Source: Atherinomorus stipes (taxonomy: Eukaryota > Chordata > Actinopteri > Atheriniformes > Atherinidae). Taken from it: 64,000 nt of DNA. Both the position numbers and the translations under genes were made by a program. The stretch spans positions 1-64,000 of the forward strand of contig JALJCO010010468.1 in assembly GCA_023101725.1 (NCBI GenBank). The letters are read 5' to 3'. Shown piece by piece: positions 1 through 11,484 of the stretch (positions are counted from its first letter, which is position 1; every line of letters starts with the position of its first letter). The notes beneath the pieces are model-generated. The model did not search any database and had not been told where the DNA came from. It saw only the letters and a program-made list of their open reading frames with translations.

Positions 1-414
1 TTTTTATCGTGTGCGATATATCGTCAAAGAAATTCCCCACAATAACAATTTGAATTTATCGTTTTTATCGTGAGATGACAATTTATCAGGTTGTGTTTGC
101 AGTTACACTACTTTGTTTTTATAAGCCGAGTTAGTTTTGCTGTTTGCATTGTTTGAATAAATGTGGAATTTGGTCTGTCATATTTCAGACTTGTTTGTTG
201 TGTCACTACAGTTTTGCAATACAGGTGCACTACTTAAACTTAATTGATATAGTTTAGTGGTTTCTAGTATTTTGTAGGGCTTTCAAGACAGAATTTAGTG
301 ACAGATTTATAATACAAAATATTTTGCTGATAGTTTTTATCGTCACTTATCGTTACCGTGATAAATAAGAGAAATTATCGTGATATATTTTTTAGTCCAT
401 ATCGCCCATCCCTA
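1..414 (-). mobile_element. hAT-type MITE, reverse copy, cut by window edge
   Basis: Reverse complement of the complete MITE at 16,647-17,065. It ends in ATATCGCCCATCCCTA at 399-414. Only about 15 terminal bases are missing at the left window edge. It sits inside a gypsy integrase remnant that resumes at 415. Confidence 0.85.
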
Positions 415-868
415 CTGGATACTGAGCTCCACCCACACCTATGTGATCCAGACTCCACTGCCAATCCTACAGCCAAACAATTGACAGAGCTCAAACATCT
501 TGTCACCCTCAACCTGGAAAAAGCCCGCAAGAAACAAAAAAAAGTATTATGATAAAAGAAGAAGAGAAACAGATTTCAACATACAAGATCGTGTCTGGCT
601 CCGCACACACCCCAGTTCAAGAGCAGAAATATCTTTCTCTGCAAAACTTGCCCCACGTTGGAAAGGTCCATATCGGGTTATCCAGAAACTAGGACCCTTG
701 AACTATGAAGTTGTCATGGAAGAAACCGGGGAGGACCTCCGCATAGTAAACGTGACACAGATGAAACCGTGTTACCCAACCGCTGAGGAAGTGGACAGAG
801 AGCAGAGAAATAAACTCTTAAAGATCTTTGCGGAGGACAGTGATGACGAGGAATTCACAGGGTTCTAG
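415..868 (+). pseudogene. Ty3/gypsy retrotransposon integrase C-terminus (remnant)
   Basis: The translation shows the end of a gypsy-type integrase: a Lys/Arg-rich stretch, then LAPRWKGPYRV and a short acidic tail to a TAG stop at 866-868. The upstream part (415-543) is in frame 1 and the downstream part in frame 2, so the A run at about 536-543 carries a frameshift. The 5' side is interrupted by a hAT MITE. It is a decayed fragment without function. Confidence 0.8.
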
Positions 869-912
869 CGCTGATGATGTACTCGAGCGCCTCCACGGGC
901 TCCGGCTTTCTT

Positions 913-1650
913 CAGGGGAGGGGGAGTGTGACAGCCTGATTTCCCTCCATAAATATATTCCTCGTTTACCTCATCGCCACGCCCCATTTCCTTTTTTGAG
1001 CTCGCATCCTGCAAGACTGGGGCGACCGAGTCCAACGTCCTCTGGTTGACACGCCCATGAAAAAGTTTGAAAGGAAGCGCGGCGGCGGAGAGGACGGGGC
1101 ATCTGAAGTTGCAGGAACTGTCTGGGAGCGTGTCTGTGATCGTCCAACAAGTCGTCTGGCTCACAAGAGAGACCTCCTCTTCGGTCCAAAAGTCTTTCCG
1201 TGGTACCGTGAGTGAAACAAACCCTGTCTATATATATATATGCGATTTTTGCTGGAAGTGGTTGATCTGGAAGTGCCGCCGAGCACAGAAGCTTGTAGTG
1301 CAGCGGAGCACAGTTGTGGAAGACGCTGTTGTGGACTGACTCCCTGGAAAACACGGAGTGGAGTTTTTTTTCTTCATCGTTTTTTGTGTGGATTGGACTG
1401 GCGAGAAGAAAACCTGGACTGGGTTTCTGTCTTTTGGTTGGAACTGATTGAACTGAGTTATTGAAAAGTCACGTCCCCCTTGACTGATTATCTTTGTCCA
1501 TACAGTGTTTACTGTGCGTGTGTAAATACATTTGAATCTTGTAAAAGAAAAAATGTGGTTGTTGGGTTTTCTTTATTCAATGTTTAGGGTGGTAAACATA
1601 CATCTGTTTTACATCCTTTGTGCGAGTTTTGTGTTGAAGCTCTTATGTGT
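913..1650 (+). mobile_element. Candidate polypurine tract and 3' LTR of the gypsy remnant
   Basis: A purine tract at about 913-927 is followed by TGTGACAG at 928, the usual TG start of an LTR, shortly after the integrase stop. A TATA-like CATAAATATATT lies near 945-956. I could not place the LTR end or find a second LTR, so the right boundary is approximate. Confidence 0.45.
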
Positions 1651-2418
1651 CAGGAGAGAGACCTGGCTGGCACCCCGAAACCTTGAAAGCACATAACCGT
1701 TACAGTTTCACATGGACAAAATTTGTGGTCAAAACAAACAGGCCAGGCCTGGGCGGCCCAGGTCAAGAGGTAGTCCAGGACCCGGGCCACCCGCACTCAG
1801 GCAGGGAAAAATGCGTTGTGAACACAATCCAGGCCGTGCCGGATGTGACGTGTGGGCTACTCACCCAACAAGCGGCAATGACCAAATCAAAATTCGACCC
1901 TACCGGCATGCTTATCTTTGTTGACATTAATCTTCTCCTTTTAATTGTAATCAGTGGTTTAAAAAAGCTAATGAAAAATGTGTGCGTCTGGCTTGCCTTA
2001 AGGATGGGGTGATTTTCGATCAGATCGTCTGTCAGTGATCGAAGGGGATAATCATGATCGTTTTTTAAATGGTGAGCTTTAAGGTGACTTAATTAATTTA
2101 CTGCCATAAGATGTTAAAGAAAAATCTCCAGAACTGCGCTCTGCTGTGTCGACTACTTATCTGTTTCTAGTGGAGCACCATGTCTGCAAACAGAGCACAG
2201 CTGAGGACTGAATAATAAACTCTTAATTCCACCATTTTCTCTCTTTCCTTCTCACTTTTCTGCGGAGGTGCGCGCCGTGGACACAGGCTGTCTTTAACTC
2301 CTCTGTTCTTCTTCTTGCTTGTTTACCAAACACTTCCCTGCGCCACAAGTAGTGCTATATTATCTTTCCTTTTAGTCATAAAAGAAATATTTGAACAATA
2401 ACTTTATTAAATCGAGAC
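1651..2418. other. Unresolved intergenic stretch
   Basis: Likely old repeat sequence with no readable coding domain. It ends with atcgagac (2,411-2,418), the left copy of the target duplication of the next element. Confidence 0.5.
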
Positions 2419-4100
2419 TAGAGGTCGACCGATGGTGGATTTTTAAAGGCCGATATAATAACGATAGTTTGGAGCAGGGAAAAAGCCGATAGCCGATTAA
2501 TCGGCCGATAACCCCCTTTTGCGAAAAAAAAAATTCAATGTGTGTATACATATAGTGGATGGATAAATATATAGGCTATTGAAAGATTTTTATAGAAATA
2601 GAAACATAGCTATTAGAAAATTAAGAGGTCCTTCACATTTATGTGAGTGATGGGACTCTATGCCATAAAAAATAATATTCACAAAACAACTTGTTAAACA
2701 GGCGTATAGTGAAGGAAGTTGAACTGTGGTTTTCTCATCCTCACATAGTCAGGCTAACCACTAACCAGCTGTAGGGGAGGGTATGTTTGGATTTTATCTC
2801 TATTTTATCCATTTTAAACAGTCCTGATCTTGATCAACAAAGCTTTTTTTTTTTGGTCGTTAATGAATAAATACATTTTTTTTAAAGAATAAATTCACAA
2901 AAGGAATTAATTTATATTGAAGATATAACTAAATTTTTTGTCCGCCCAGCAGCAGCAGTCACTGCAAACTCAGTCATATCTGGACACAAATCGAGGGGCG
3001 GCTGGTTCGTCTCCACCAGCACTAAAGTTTACTAGTATTTGCCCAATTTTAAGATTCATGACAAACTAAGATCACATCAATCAGACAAGTTTTCACATGA
3101 ATATCCGATGTTTTCCTTAGTTATTTTCTGGGAAACCCCTCATAGACGTGATGTCGGCGGGATCCTGTTGCAGTCGGATGATTGTCCTACACATGGTTTT
3201 ACAAGCGGTAAAATACACGAAATATGGTTCCAGGACAGATTAAAACTGGTTTGTGTGACGGAATCAAACCTGCAAGACCTGAACAGAGCGGACTACCAGA
3301 ACTGCACCTGACCTGGACCGGTTCAATGACGAATCCGGAGTGACGGTGGAGGTAATTAAACACGGTGTGGCCCGCGCATGATAAATAATAGCCTTTAAAA
3401 ATTAGAAGATAACTTACGGTTTCAGCCGAGCTTTAAGTGGTCCTCAGTAATCAACAGTGCAGACTTTTATTCCGTTTACATTTAGACAAACTCTTTTACC
3501 TCGGAGCTGTGGTGGACTTGTCCGCGAGGAAGCGGCGTGTTTATAAAGACATCTCTGATTAAATAGCGGATGGACTTTATGGCATATTCTGCTATGAAAG
3601 TGTGAAATCGGCTACAGACAGCTTTCATTTATTTACCTTGTTCTTAAGCTGTTCGTTGTTTGCTTAACAAGCACTGTGGTCACGTCAAACATGCCGGTTG
3701 CTGTTTATGCTGAAATATGAGACACATTTCTGCTGAAATATGATTCACGTTTCTGCTTGTTGAACAACTGGTATTTATTGCCTCCTCCAAGGAGATTTTG
3801 ATGGTTGTATTGCACTAACTGATGTCGCTTCACTTGTTATATTCTCCACCTGGACCCCTCCTCTCCCCTGTATGCTGCCTGCACACCCCCCTCCACCTCT
3901 CCCCCGTTTTCTCTGTGTGAAAAGCAGCCCCGCCCCTCAGTGCTCAGAGAGCAGCACAGGGAAGAAGCACTTCATGGCGCTAAGGAAAAAACTGCAGCCA
4001 TTGGCCACTATCTGAGCCAAGTTCAGCCGATACCGGTAGTTTTTAAGACGTCCTATTGGCGCTGATTAATCGACCAAACCGATTAATCGGTCGACCTCTA
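2419..4100. mobile_element. Non-autonomous hAT-like DNA transposon, 1,682 bp
   Basis: Terminal inverted repeats TAGAGGTCGACCGAT (2,419-2,433) and ATCGGTCGACCTCTA (4,086-4,100) are perfect. They are flanked by an exact 8-bp duplication atcgagac at 2,411-2,418 and 4,101-4,108. The 8-bp duplication is the hAT signature. Near the left end is a small palindromic CCGATTAATCGG block. No transposase domain is readable, so it is non-autonomous or decayed. Confidence 0.88.
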
Positions 4101-4445
4101 ATCGAGACATCAGCGTAAATGACATACTCCACACAAAAACCCAAACCAAAATTAAATTTGGAGCCGCAGATACTTCTATCTTACACAGACTCAGTAAATA
4201 ACTGCTTACAGCTGCCAACATAGTTGTCACTTCAAACAAGGAGCTCATAGCGGAAATTACCAAGAGGAGGCTCAGGCAGATGAGCCGCAAAACCACCACG
4301 CTTTTTTTTTTTTAATCATGATGATGGCGTAACTGTGCACGCCTCTCGGGCAATCAGATCGTCTGTCGTTGATTGACAGTGGCTGGTTTCACGTCCCCAG
4401 CTTGCATCCATAGCAGACATGAGATCTCTCCAAGTAACCAAACGA
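4101..4445. other. Intergenic sequence right of the hAT element
   Basis: Probably continues the sequence the hAT element split. A T-run at about 4,303-4,314 and no coding signal. Confidence 0.5.
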
Positions 4446-4535
4446 GTTTCCTTCCTTGTTAATAAACTAACCCGTTGCTTGGATGGTGACGTTTCCTTCC
4501 TTGTTAATAAACTAACCCGTTGCTTGGATGGTGAC
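4446..4535. repeat. 45-bp tandem duplication, two copies
   Basis: Positions 4,446-4,490 and 4,491-4,535 are identical 45-base units (each starts GTTTCCTTCCTTG and ends GGATGGTGAC). The identity suggests a recent duplication. Confidence 0.9.
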
Positions 4536-4899
4536 GTAAGGGTTTGTTGCTTCCTCGGTTGTTGGCTATCAACGAAGTTTCCGCAACACTGCCACATAGT
4601 GTTCTGGCACTGAAATTACCAAGCGTGCCCGAGCCTGGTTCAAGCACTGGCATGTGAACGCAACACATACGTAATACACATTTTCATGTGGTATATGTGA
4701 ACTACAATGCCAGCTGTGCTAAAGACGGCTAATAACAATCAGCTTAGCAGACACGTTTTGCTAGGCACCTATCTTGTTTTCAAACCAGTGACTCAATATA
4801 TGAATATGAGCAGAAGAGCAGAGTACAGGTGCGAACTTAATGATCAGCCTCTTCAACCCATTCTGAGGGCCTCAACCGCCTTAACTATTAATGTTTTAG

Positions 4900-5450
4900 A
4901 TGGTCTGTGTGTGTGTCCCTGTACGTTCTACATTGTGGGAACCATTTTGCGCTTTTAAGAAACAAAGTGAGGACATTTTGGCCAGTCCTCACTGAAAAAG
5001 CCTAAGAAAAACCCATTTTTGAGGGTCAAGATTTGGTTACAATTAGGCTCTGGTAAGAGTTGGGTTTAGGCAATCAGTTGTGATATTTAGGGATTAGGGT
5101 AAGGGGCTAGGCATTATGTCAATGGATGTCCTCACAAAGACAGAAGTACAAGTGTGTGTGTGTGTGTTTGTGTTTGTGTACTTGCTACATTGTGAGGACC
5201 ATTTTGCGTATTTAACCAGCAAAGTGAGGACATTTTTGCAAAGTGAGGACATTTTGGCCGGTCCGCACTAAAAAAAATCAAAGAAAAACCCAATTTTGAG
5301 GGTCAAGGTTAGGTTTTAAAGTTTAGGTTACAAATAGGTTTAGGTTAGGGTTAGGGCAAGGGCTAGGTTTAGGCAATCAGTTGTGGTAGTTAGCATTATG
5401 GTAAGGGGCTAGGGAATGCATTATGTCGATGAATCACCGGGGGGGTGGGG
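4900..5450 (+). repeat. TG-linked dispersed fish repeat, two tandem copies
   Basis: Two related units, about 4,905-5,150 and 5,151-5,440, each opening with TG repeats, then ACATTGTG(A/G)G, AGTGAGGACATTTTGGCC, GAGGGTCAAG and TTTAGGCAATCAGTTGTG. The same family is found inverted at 57,950-58,275. No coding content. Confidence 0.75.
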
Positions 5451-5585
5451 GGGGACCGACAAACAATATTGATCAGGGCTGGTTCTGAGGCTGCAGACCC
5501 TGGAATAAAGTCATAACTGCTGAAAGTGCATCAGTTGTCCATTTCGTGTGTACAAAACTGAGATCTTTTCGGTTGCGAAAACACA

Positions 5586-5668
5586 GTCAGGATGGCCGAG
5601 CGGTCTAAGGCGCTGCGTTCAGGTCGCAGTCTCCTCTGGAGGCGTGGGTTCGAATCCCACTTCTGACA
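5586..5668 (+). tRNA. tRNA-Leu (anticodon CAG)
   Basis: An 83-nt class II tRNA. The acceptor stem GTCAGGA pairs with TTCTGAC and is followed by discriminator A. Box A (TGGCCGAGCGG) and box B (GGTTCGAATCC) are intact. The anticodon stem CTGCG/CGCAG encloses the loop TTCAGGT with CAG at 5,620-5,622, and a long variable arm follows as expected for leucine. A Pol III terminator TTTT lies at 5,674-5,677. No intron and no SINE body follow, so it looks like a real gene. Confidence 0.95.
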
Positions 5669-6480
5669 ATATCTTTTCTTCTTTTTGAAACTAAATGATC
5701 CTACAACCCATTTCATAATCTTCTATTTCACATTTCTGGTGTACTGTATGCAAGGGATGTAGTGCATAAATGACATAATTATGGTTTCTCTTCTGTAGTG
5801 TTTCTGAACAGGAAATATGAAAGTTCATTGGAGTTTTAGTAAAACCAGTGGTTACATTTACACTATAGACGAGATTTCTTTGTTGCACACGAGAAAGTCA
5901 GTAAAAAAAAAAAAGAAAAGGGAATTGTTTCATTCACCGTTTGTAGTTCACTTTCAGTCTTAGATAAATGTCTTCTGGCCCCAGCAAACACATCTCCACC
6001 AGATGGTGCACTTGCACCATGAAGTATTTGGCTGTGTTGTCTTGTTTTAAATTGATATTTTCCAGTTTCATTAGTGAAACTTGTTTCAGAATCAGGTCTA
6101 AAAACCGTTTTATTTGCCAGTGCTTTTGATGAACATAGAATTTTCCTGTTGTTTTTCTTTCCCATAATTTTCTACATACATTGACAGTGATGGTGATGAC
6201 TTTTCTACTGAAGTTTGTATCCTTCTGTTTGTTACGCTCTCATTTACCTCGTTTTGTTTCTATTTTTGTTTTATTATTTTTAATTTGTTTTAACTTCTAT
6301 TTTCAACATAATTTTTAATGTGTCTCTTCCACCTTGCTTTCAGTTCTTTATCTAAACCACTTTGAGTTGTCTTGTACTTGAAATGCGCTTTACAAATGAA
6401 CTGCCTTGTCTTGTCTAACAGCAGTCAGTTGATGTTGATTTGACTGATCTTGATAGACTGCCTAAAGCAGTTTTTCTTCA
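5669..6480. other. Intergenic, with SINE-tail-like fragment
   Basis: Mostly featureless. Positions about 6,350-6,413 (CACTTTGAGTTGTCTTG, then AAATGCGCTTTACAAAT) resemble the 3' tail of fish SINE/LINE elements. Confidence 0.4.
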
Positions 6481-6489
6481 CTCGGAAAA

Positions 6490-7112
6490 AGGTTGAGTGT
6501 ACTCTCTGGGTCAGAAGTTGGGTCCTGCCTCAGGGGGAGGAGTTCAAGTATCTCGTGGTCTTGTGCAGGAGTGAGGGAACGTAGAGCAGTGATTCAGACT
6601 GCATTGGTCTGTCGTGCTGCAGAAGGAGCTACACCAGAAGGCAAAGCTCACAATTTACCGGCCGATCTGCATTCCTACTCTCACCTATGGCCATGAGCTG
6701 TGGGTAGTGCCCGAAAGAATGAGATTGCGGGTACAAGCGGCCAAAATAAATTTCCTCCTCAGGGTGGCTGTGTTCTCCCTTAGAGATAGGGTGGAAAGCT
6801 CGGTCATCCAGGAGGGGCTATAAGTAGAGTCGCTGCTCCTTTGCATTGAGAGGAGCCAGATGAGGTGGCTAGGGCACCTGGTTAGGATAACCCTTGGTAT
6901 TCCCCTTGGTGTTCGCCCGATATATTCCGGGCACACCCTACTGGGACGAGGCCCTGGGGAAGACCCAGGACACGCTGTAGTGACATCTCGTGGCTGGCCT
7001 GGGAATGCCTTTGGATCCTTCCGGATGAGCTGTGGCCAGGGAGATTGAAGTCTGGGCTTTCCTGCTTAGACAGCTGCCCCGGTGACCCGATCCCAGATAA
7101 GCAGAAGAAGAC
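6490..7112 (+). mobile_element. LINE 3' end (reverse transcriptase C-terminal remnant)
   Basis: Translated pieces read LTYGHELWVVPERMR, then RVQAAKINFLLRVA, SLRDRVESSVIQEGL and MRWLGHLVR, the conserved C-terminal region of a common fish non-LTR retrotransposon. The tail CCCAGATAAGCAGAAGAAGA is the usual 3' end. Frameshifts split it over several frames, so it is dead and 5'-truncated. Confidence 0.8.
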
Positions 7113-8204
7113 AGTACAGTATGGTACAGATTGTATGGTCTAAGTGTGGAGATGACTTGCCATTAATGAATATCTGCAACCAGTGGGAATCCCATATCTC
7201 CGTAGTCTGGGAGTGAATTCTGTCTTTCAAGAGGACAATTGTTCCCAGTCCACAGAGCACAGTCTATCGTTGGAAGTCTAGGATGGAATAACTTGCCTGC
7301 CGTCTTGACTTCATCCCACAGAACACTGCATTTGTTTGTCCACATGCTACAGATACCTCTGATTGTTAAATGATTTAACTGTTAAATTGTGACCATGTCT
7401 TGTTTCTTCTACTGTAATTTTAATCATCCAATCAAGGAAACAACATCAAACAAGAGTCAACAGCAGAATTCACCTTATTTTGCCCTACCCACTTCTAAAT
7501 GTCCTTGTCTTCTGGAATGTGTTGACATTTCCGGTTGCTAGCTGTGGCTCATCAGTCACGTTGAAAAACATGGTTGCTCACAAAGCAAGATGCAGCGACT
7601 TATTTGGGAACAAACTGAACTATTTTGAAAAACTCATATGGAGGTTAATAAAGTCCACCGAGTGGGCAGATGGATGCGGATTTTGAATATTAAGAGTGAA
7701 AGATGTGATACTGTGCTGTAAACTTGATAACCCTGTGGTGCGCTCTGTAATGAACATCACACACAGATCAGAAGAGAGATGAGATCTGCAATCTGTCTTT
7801 TATTACTGTCAAGTGTGTGGCATTAAATCTGCGCAGGTTATAAGAGTCCAGTAACGTGCCAGTTCTAAAGACGTCACCCCCTGTAGTTTATGCTTCGTAT
7901 TGTAGCATAGTAATAAAATCATAATAAATAACTCCCCTGATACTAAAATGTACTGAACATGAAAGTATGCTTACTTGGTAAATTACTTGAGATTTCAGGT
8001 TATGACGTGCGTAATGAAATGAATAAATGCTACAGTATAAATCTGCATGAGTTTGGCTTGGAGATATGAGTTAGTATGAACATAATAATATGTTGCTGAG
8101 ATCAGCTGACATCATTTCAACAGGCTGAGATCAGAGGAGAAAGAGGAACAGAAAAGATGTAATATAGACCAGCTAACTTAGCATATTCAGTACTAAGTAA
8201 TCAA
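7113..8204. other. Intergenic, nothing recognised
   Basis: AT-rich non-coding sequence. I see no gene or named repeat. Confidence 0.55.
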
Positions 8205-9445
8205 ATCAAGTCAAAGATACTTTATTGATCCCCGAGGGGAAATTCATATTTCAGTACAACCCGTCCAAGACACAAACAAAACATATAAACAAGAGAGGAT
8301 CAGGCAGACCGTGGCCACGCAGCCCTTTGCAGGGCACACCTTTGCAGATATGGAAAAAAACAACATGAGGAAAGGTGGGTAGGTGGTAAAAAAAAAGGTC
8401 TCCGAACTCTCCACGTACACAGGTGAAAAACTTGGAGACAAAAAAAAGATACCATATAGATGAGGACAATCTCAGGCAATCACAACATGAAAGACACTTG
8501 GTGGGCAGGTGGGGAGGGGATTCTCTCCAAACAGCAGAGCGAGGACGCGCTCAGGTACCCTGCCAGCTCGGTCTGTCCAGAAGGAAGGGAAAAAAGAAGG
8601 AGCGACTGAGGCGTTGAGTCATCAGGAGTGTGTGCAGTGATCTTGTGTGTCAGTGGATGCATGCATGCGTGTATGCGAGGCTGTGAACCAGTCCGAGTTC
8701 ACACCCAGTCTCTTTCCACAGATGTTATTGTGGCCTTGGGGGTGCTGGCCAGGTGGTCCACAGTCCCATGAGAGATGTGCGGGGGGGAACAGGGAGGGAT
8801 GCTGAGAGTCCATTCACATAAACTTTCTCGGGGATTATGAGAGAGGGCCTGTGTTCCCAAACAAACAGGCTGCTCAAGGGCTCAGATTAATAGCAGATGA
8901 TGTTTTGGGGCAGGTCAGACATGATGTCTACTTTGAGTCCTTCAACAGGTCTCCATGGCAGCATCAATCAGCCGAATCAGGGGTCAATTTTTCAGGAGCC
9001 GTGCCAACTTCTCCACAGATGTACCCACTTTGCGGACAAGGTTCGGAACCGCAGCCAGCATGGCAAGCTGGGCCTGAATGGCATCTAGCTTGGGATGGAG
9101 CTCGTGCAACGCCAGAGTCTGAGTGTTGATAGCACAACTCATCCCCACACAAATGTCAGGCAGCATGCCAGTTACTGCCGACAGCTCTCCAACTTTGTGA
9201 TAGACCAGGAAAATGCCCACACCAGTCAGCAGGAATAGGTACAGATCTTCAACATCCTCGACGGACAAAACCGACAGACACATGATCTTCCATTTGTCCC
9301 AGGAGTTGATCACATACCCCGCCGTGGGCGTACCGTTAAGGCAAGGAGCGTCACCCTGTCCAGCTCTTCGGGGAAGATAGACACTGTGAGATTTAAAAAG
9401 GGGAAAAAAGCAGAAAGTTATTTTATAAGATAAACGATTCAAGCA
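8205..9445 (-). mobile_element. Repeat with LINE-like 3' tail and an open reading frame
   Basis: Read on the minus strand, the element ends with the very common fish tail CCTCGGGGATCAATAAAGTA (about 8,217-8,236), which includes AATAAA. Upstream is a 152-codon ORF (8,984-9,442). The class is uncertain; it may be a LINE-type or chimeric repeat. The left limit is approximate. Confidence 0.5.
8984..9442 (-). CDS. Uncharacterised repeat-borne ORF (membrane segment plus amphipathic helix)
   Basis: I do not recognise this protein. Within 152 codons it has GYVINSWDKWKI, a hydrophobic segment LYLFLLTGVGIFLVYH of membrane length, then a helical Leu/Ala-rich stretch with spaced hydrophobics (LHELHPKLDAIQAQLAMLAA) and VEKLARLLKN before a stop. 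The minus strand at about 9,392-9,379 (ttaaatctcacag) resembles a splice acceptor, so the conserved part may begin there and the upstream codons may be intron. It sits in a repeat, so an exon-like piece of a mobile element is most likely. Confidence 0.35.
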   Translation of the reverse strand: MNRLSYKITFCFFPLFKSHSVYLPRRAGQGDAPCLNGTPTAGYVINSWDKWKIMCLSVLSVEDVEDLYLFLLTGVGIFLVYHKVGELSAVTGMLPDICVGMSCAINTQTLALHELHPKLDAIQAQLAMLAAVPNLVRKVGTSVEKLARLLKN

Positions 9446-9752
9446 GGAGGGAAAGAGTGGTGGCGGGGGGATCCTTATTGTATTTACAGGGAGACAGCAA
9501 CCCTAATAGTGGCCCGCAATGTTCGGTCCGTTTTTTGCCGTGATCGATAGAAATGTGTTGTAGGATTTCGCGCCACTTTCTCTAGTTGTTGTGAAACCCT
9601 CTAACAGCAGAAATAATCATAGTCATGGTTAAAGAACTGTCGTTGCCAGATGTCAGTGATAGGTTGGTGGAAATCGCTAAGAATTGCTATGGATGCAACT
9701 GGAAATGTCAACACAACCGGAGGTCAACCGTCGCTTTTGCAAGTCCCCAAAA
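9446..9752. other. Intergenic, nothing recognised
   Basis: Short stretch before the next hAT-like element. No supported feature. Confidence 0.5.
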
Positions 9753-11484
9753 CAGGGCGCCAGACTGCGACCATTGTAGTCACATATGTGACCAAAAATT
9801 TGCACAGTGCGCCTAACTTTTTTTCTTGGTTGCACCGATGCGCCTAACATTGCAGGTGAACAATTTTCTCCATGTGTGTCTTTTCTGTGTTTATTTCCCT
9901 CCTAACGGAGCTCAGAGAATAACGCTGATAAAAGCCCACAGAAAGGGCGAGTCTTCATCTCAAACTGGCTCTGATCCACCCTGAACACGTGAACGCCATA
10001 ATGCGCTTTAGTTTGAAATAAAGACCAGCGGGTCCACATTAGACTGCGGTGAAGAACGACACCGACAAGACCCGTGGAAACAATCAAGTGTAAAATGTGG
10101 AACATGTTGCATTCTGCTCATATGTGGTTGTCATCAATTATCTTCATGAATTTGAGTTTTGTCTAAGCGACATGAAGCAGAAAGCTGGATGAGCGTGGAT
10201 GCGCTGTGACGCTCCAGCCTCCGTCTGTATGACATCCCCTTACCTCCAAAGTCCTGCCTAGGTTTAGGCTACCGACCCGCACCCATCTGAATCCGTTTTG
10301 ATGATTACCAAACCTGACCCATTTCCACGGTTATCTGCTGGTCAAATCTGGACCTGACCCTGGATGTAGGCTAGAACCCTGCGATCCGATCCGCCGGTTA
10401 AAACATTAACTGTAAATACTCCCCGTCCCTCCTTCATTGAATCATCTTTTCTTTATCTGTTCTATTATCTAATATGTTCGAGAGGTTATTTAATAGTCAT
10501 AATAACAAAGAAATCCAACTCTAATGAGCTCTAGGATATGAAAGAGAAGCAAGGGATGGGCGATACCGACATTTTTCATGTCGATACGACACCAGTAGTT
10601 TATGGTACTTTTTTCATTGATACCAATACCGATACAAACACTTTTGATCCCTTTAAAAAAAAACTCATGATTGCAGTTTGCATTAATATCTTGAATCTAA
10701 GGGCAATATTAGATATAAGGAAAACTTGAGAAACAATAATAAATTATATTGATGAAGAAATTAAACAAAAATAAGATTAAAAACTTATTTTAGTTATCAA
10801 ATAACTTAAGCACTGGTTAAGATTATTTAAATGTTTTTAGTGGAAAATGTTCAAATATAAAATGTAATAGTAATAAAATAAATTCACCAAAACATAATGT
10901 GCAATAACCTGAATTAAAGTACTGAAAGATACCAAAACATCATCATCATTACTAACAGTAGCAGCAAAATCATGACGTCTGATAGGCTACCACCATCATG
11001 TGATACAGAAGCTAGAATCTGGCTGCTTTCACATAATTTCATTTCTAAAACTCTCAGATGTGGAAACAAATGCATATTTTGTATCTGAGTAGTATCAGAA
11101 TACTCAAAAAAGTATAGATTCAAATATTTTGTCTGGCTGGTATTGAAGTAGTGACTTCAGGGTATCGATATGCCCATCCTGAAGCTTCATCGCCTCAAGA
11201 CATTTCAGTTTGAAAGTTTAGTGAAGCTTCCCCCTAAAAACGTTTTTCTACTGACAACATTAAAGATAAACAGTTTTCTAAACCTCATTATTGTTCATAA
11301 TAACTTCAATAACCACCATTGTCTATGTAAAATGATTAAAAGAATATCCTTAAACTGGATTAAAATTAGCTGCATACAGCGATGCTGGAAACAATGAGGT
11401 GCACCTAAATTTTTGCTGGTGCACCCAAATTACAAAGTTAGGCGCACCGCTGTAACCAGTGCTGAAAGTTAGTCTGGAGCCCTG
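9753..11484. mobile_element. hAT-like non-autonomous element, 1.73 kb, decayed
   Basis: Ends CAGGGCGCCAGACT (9,753 on) and its near-inverse AGTCTGGAGCCCTG (11,471-11,484) form imperfect terminal inverted repeats of the hAT CAG...CTG type. Subterminal motifs GTGCGCCTAACTTT (near 9,807) and AAAGTTAGGCGCAC (near 11,434) are also inverted. No clean 8-bp duplication remains. It hosts another element at 10,552-11,180. Confidence 0.6.
10552..11180. mobile_element. MITE with GGATGGGC ends, nested
   Basis: Opens AGGGATGGGCGATACC and closes with GGTATCGATATGCCCATCCT, imperfect inverted repeats. The flanks gaagcaag and gaagcttc share five of eight bases, a possible worn duplication. It lies inside the 9,753-11,484 element. 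Confidence 0.5.

Noticed and set aside
5040..5110. TTAGGG-like words suggesting interstitial telomere repeats
   Set aside because: The words are scattered within a known dispersed fish repeat and do not form tandem hexamers.
5531..5716. Minus-strand ORF of 61 codons with an Arg-rich stretch
   Set aside because: It is the antisense shadow of the tRNA-Leu gene.
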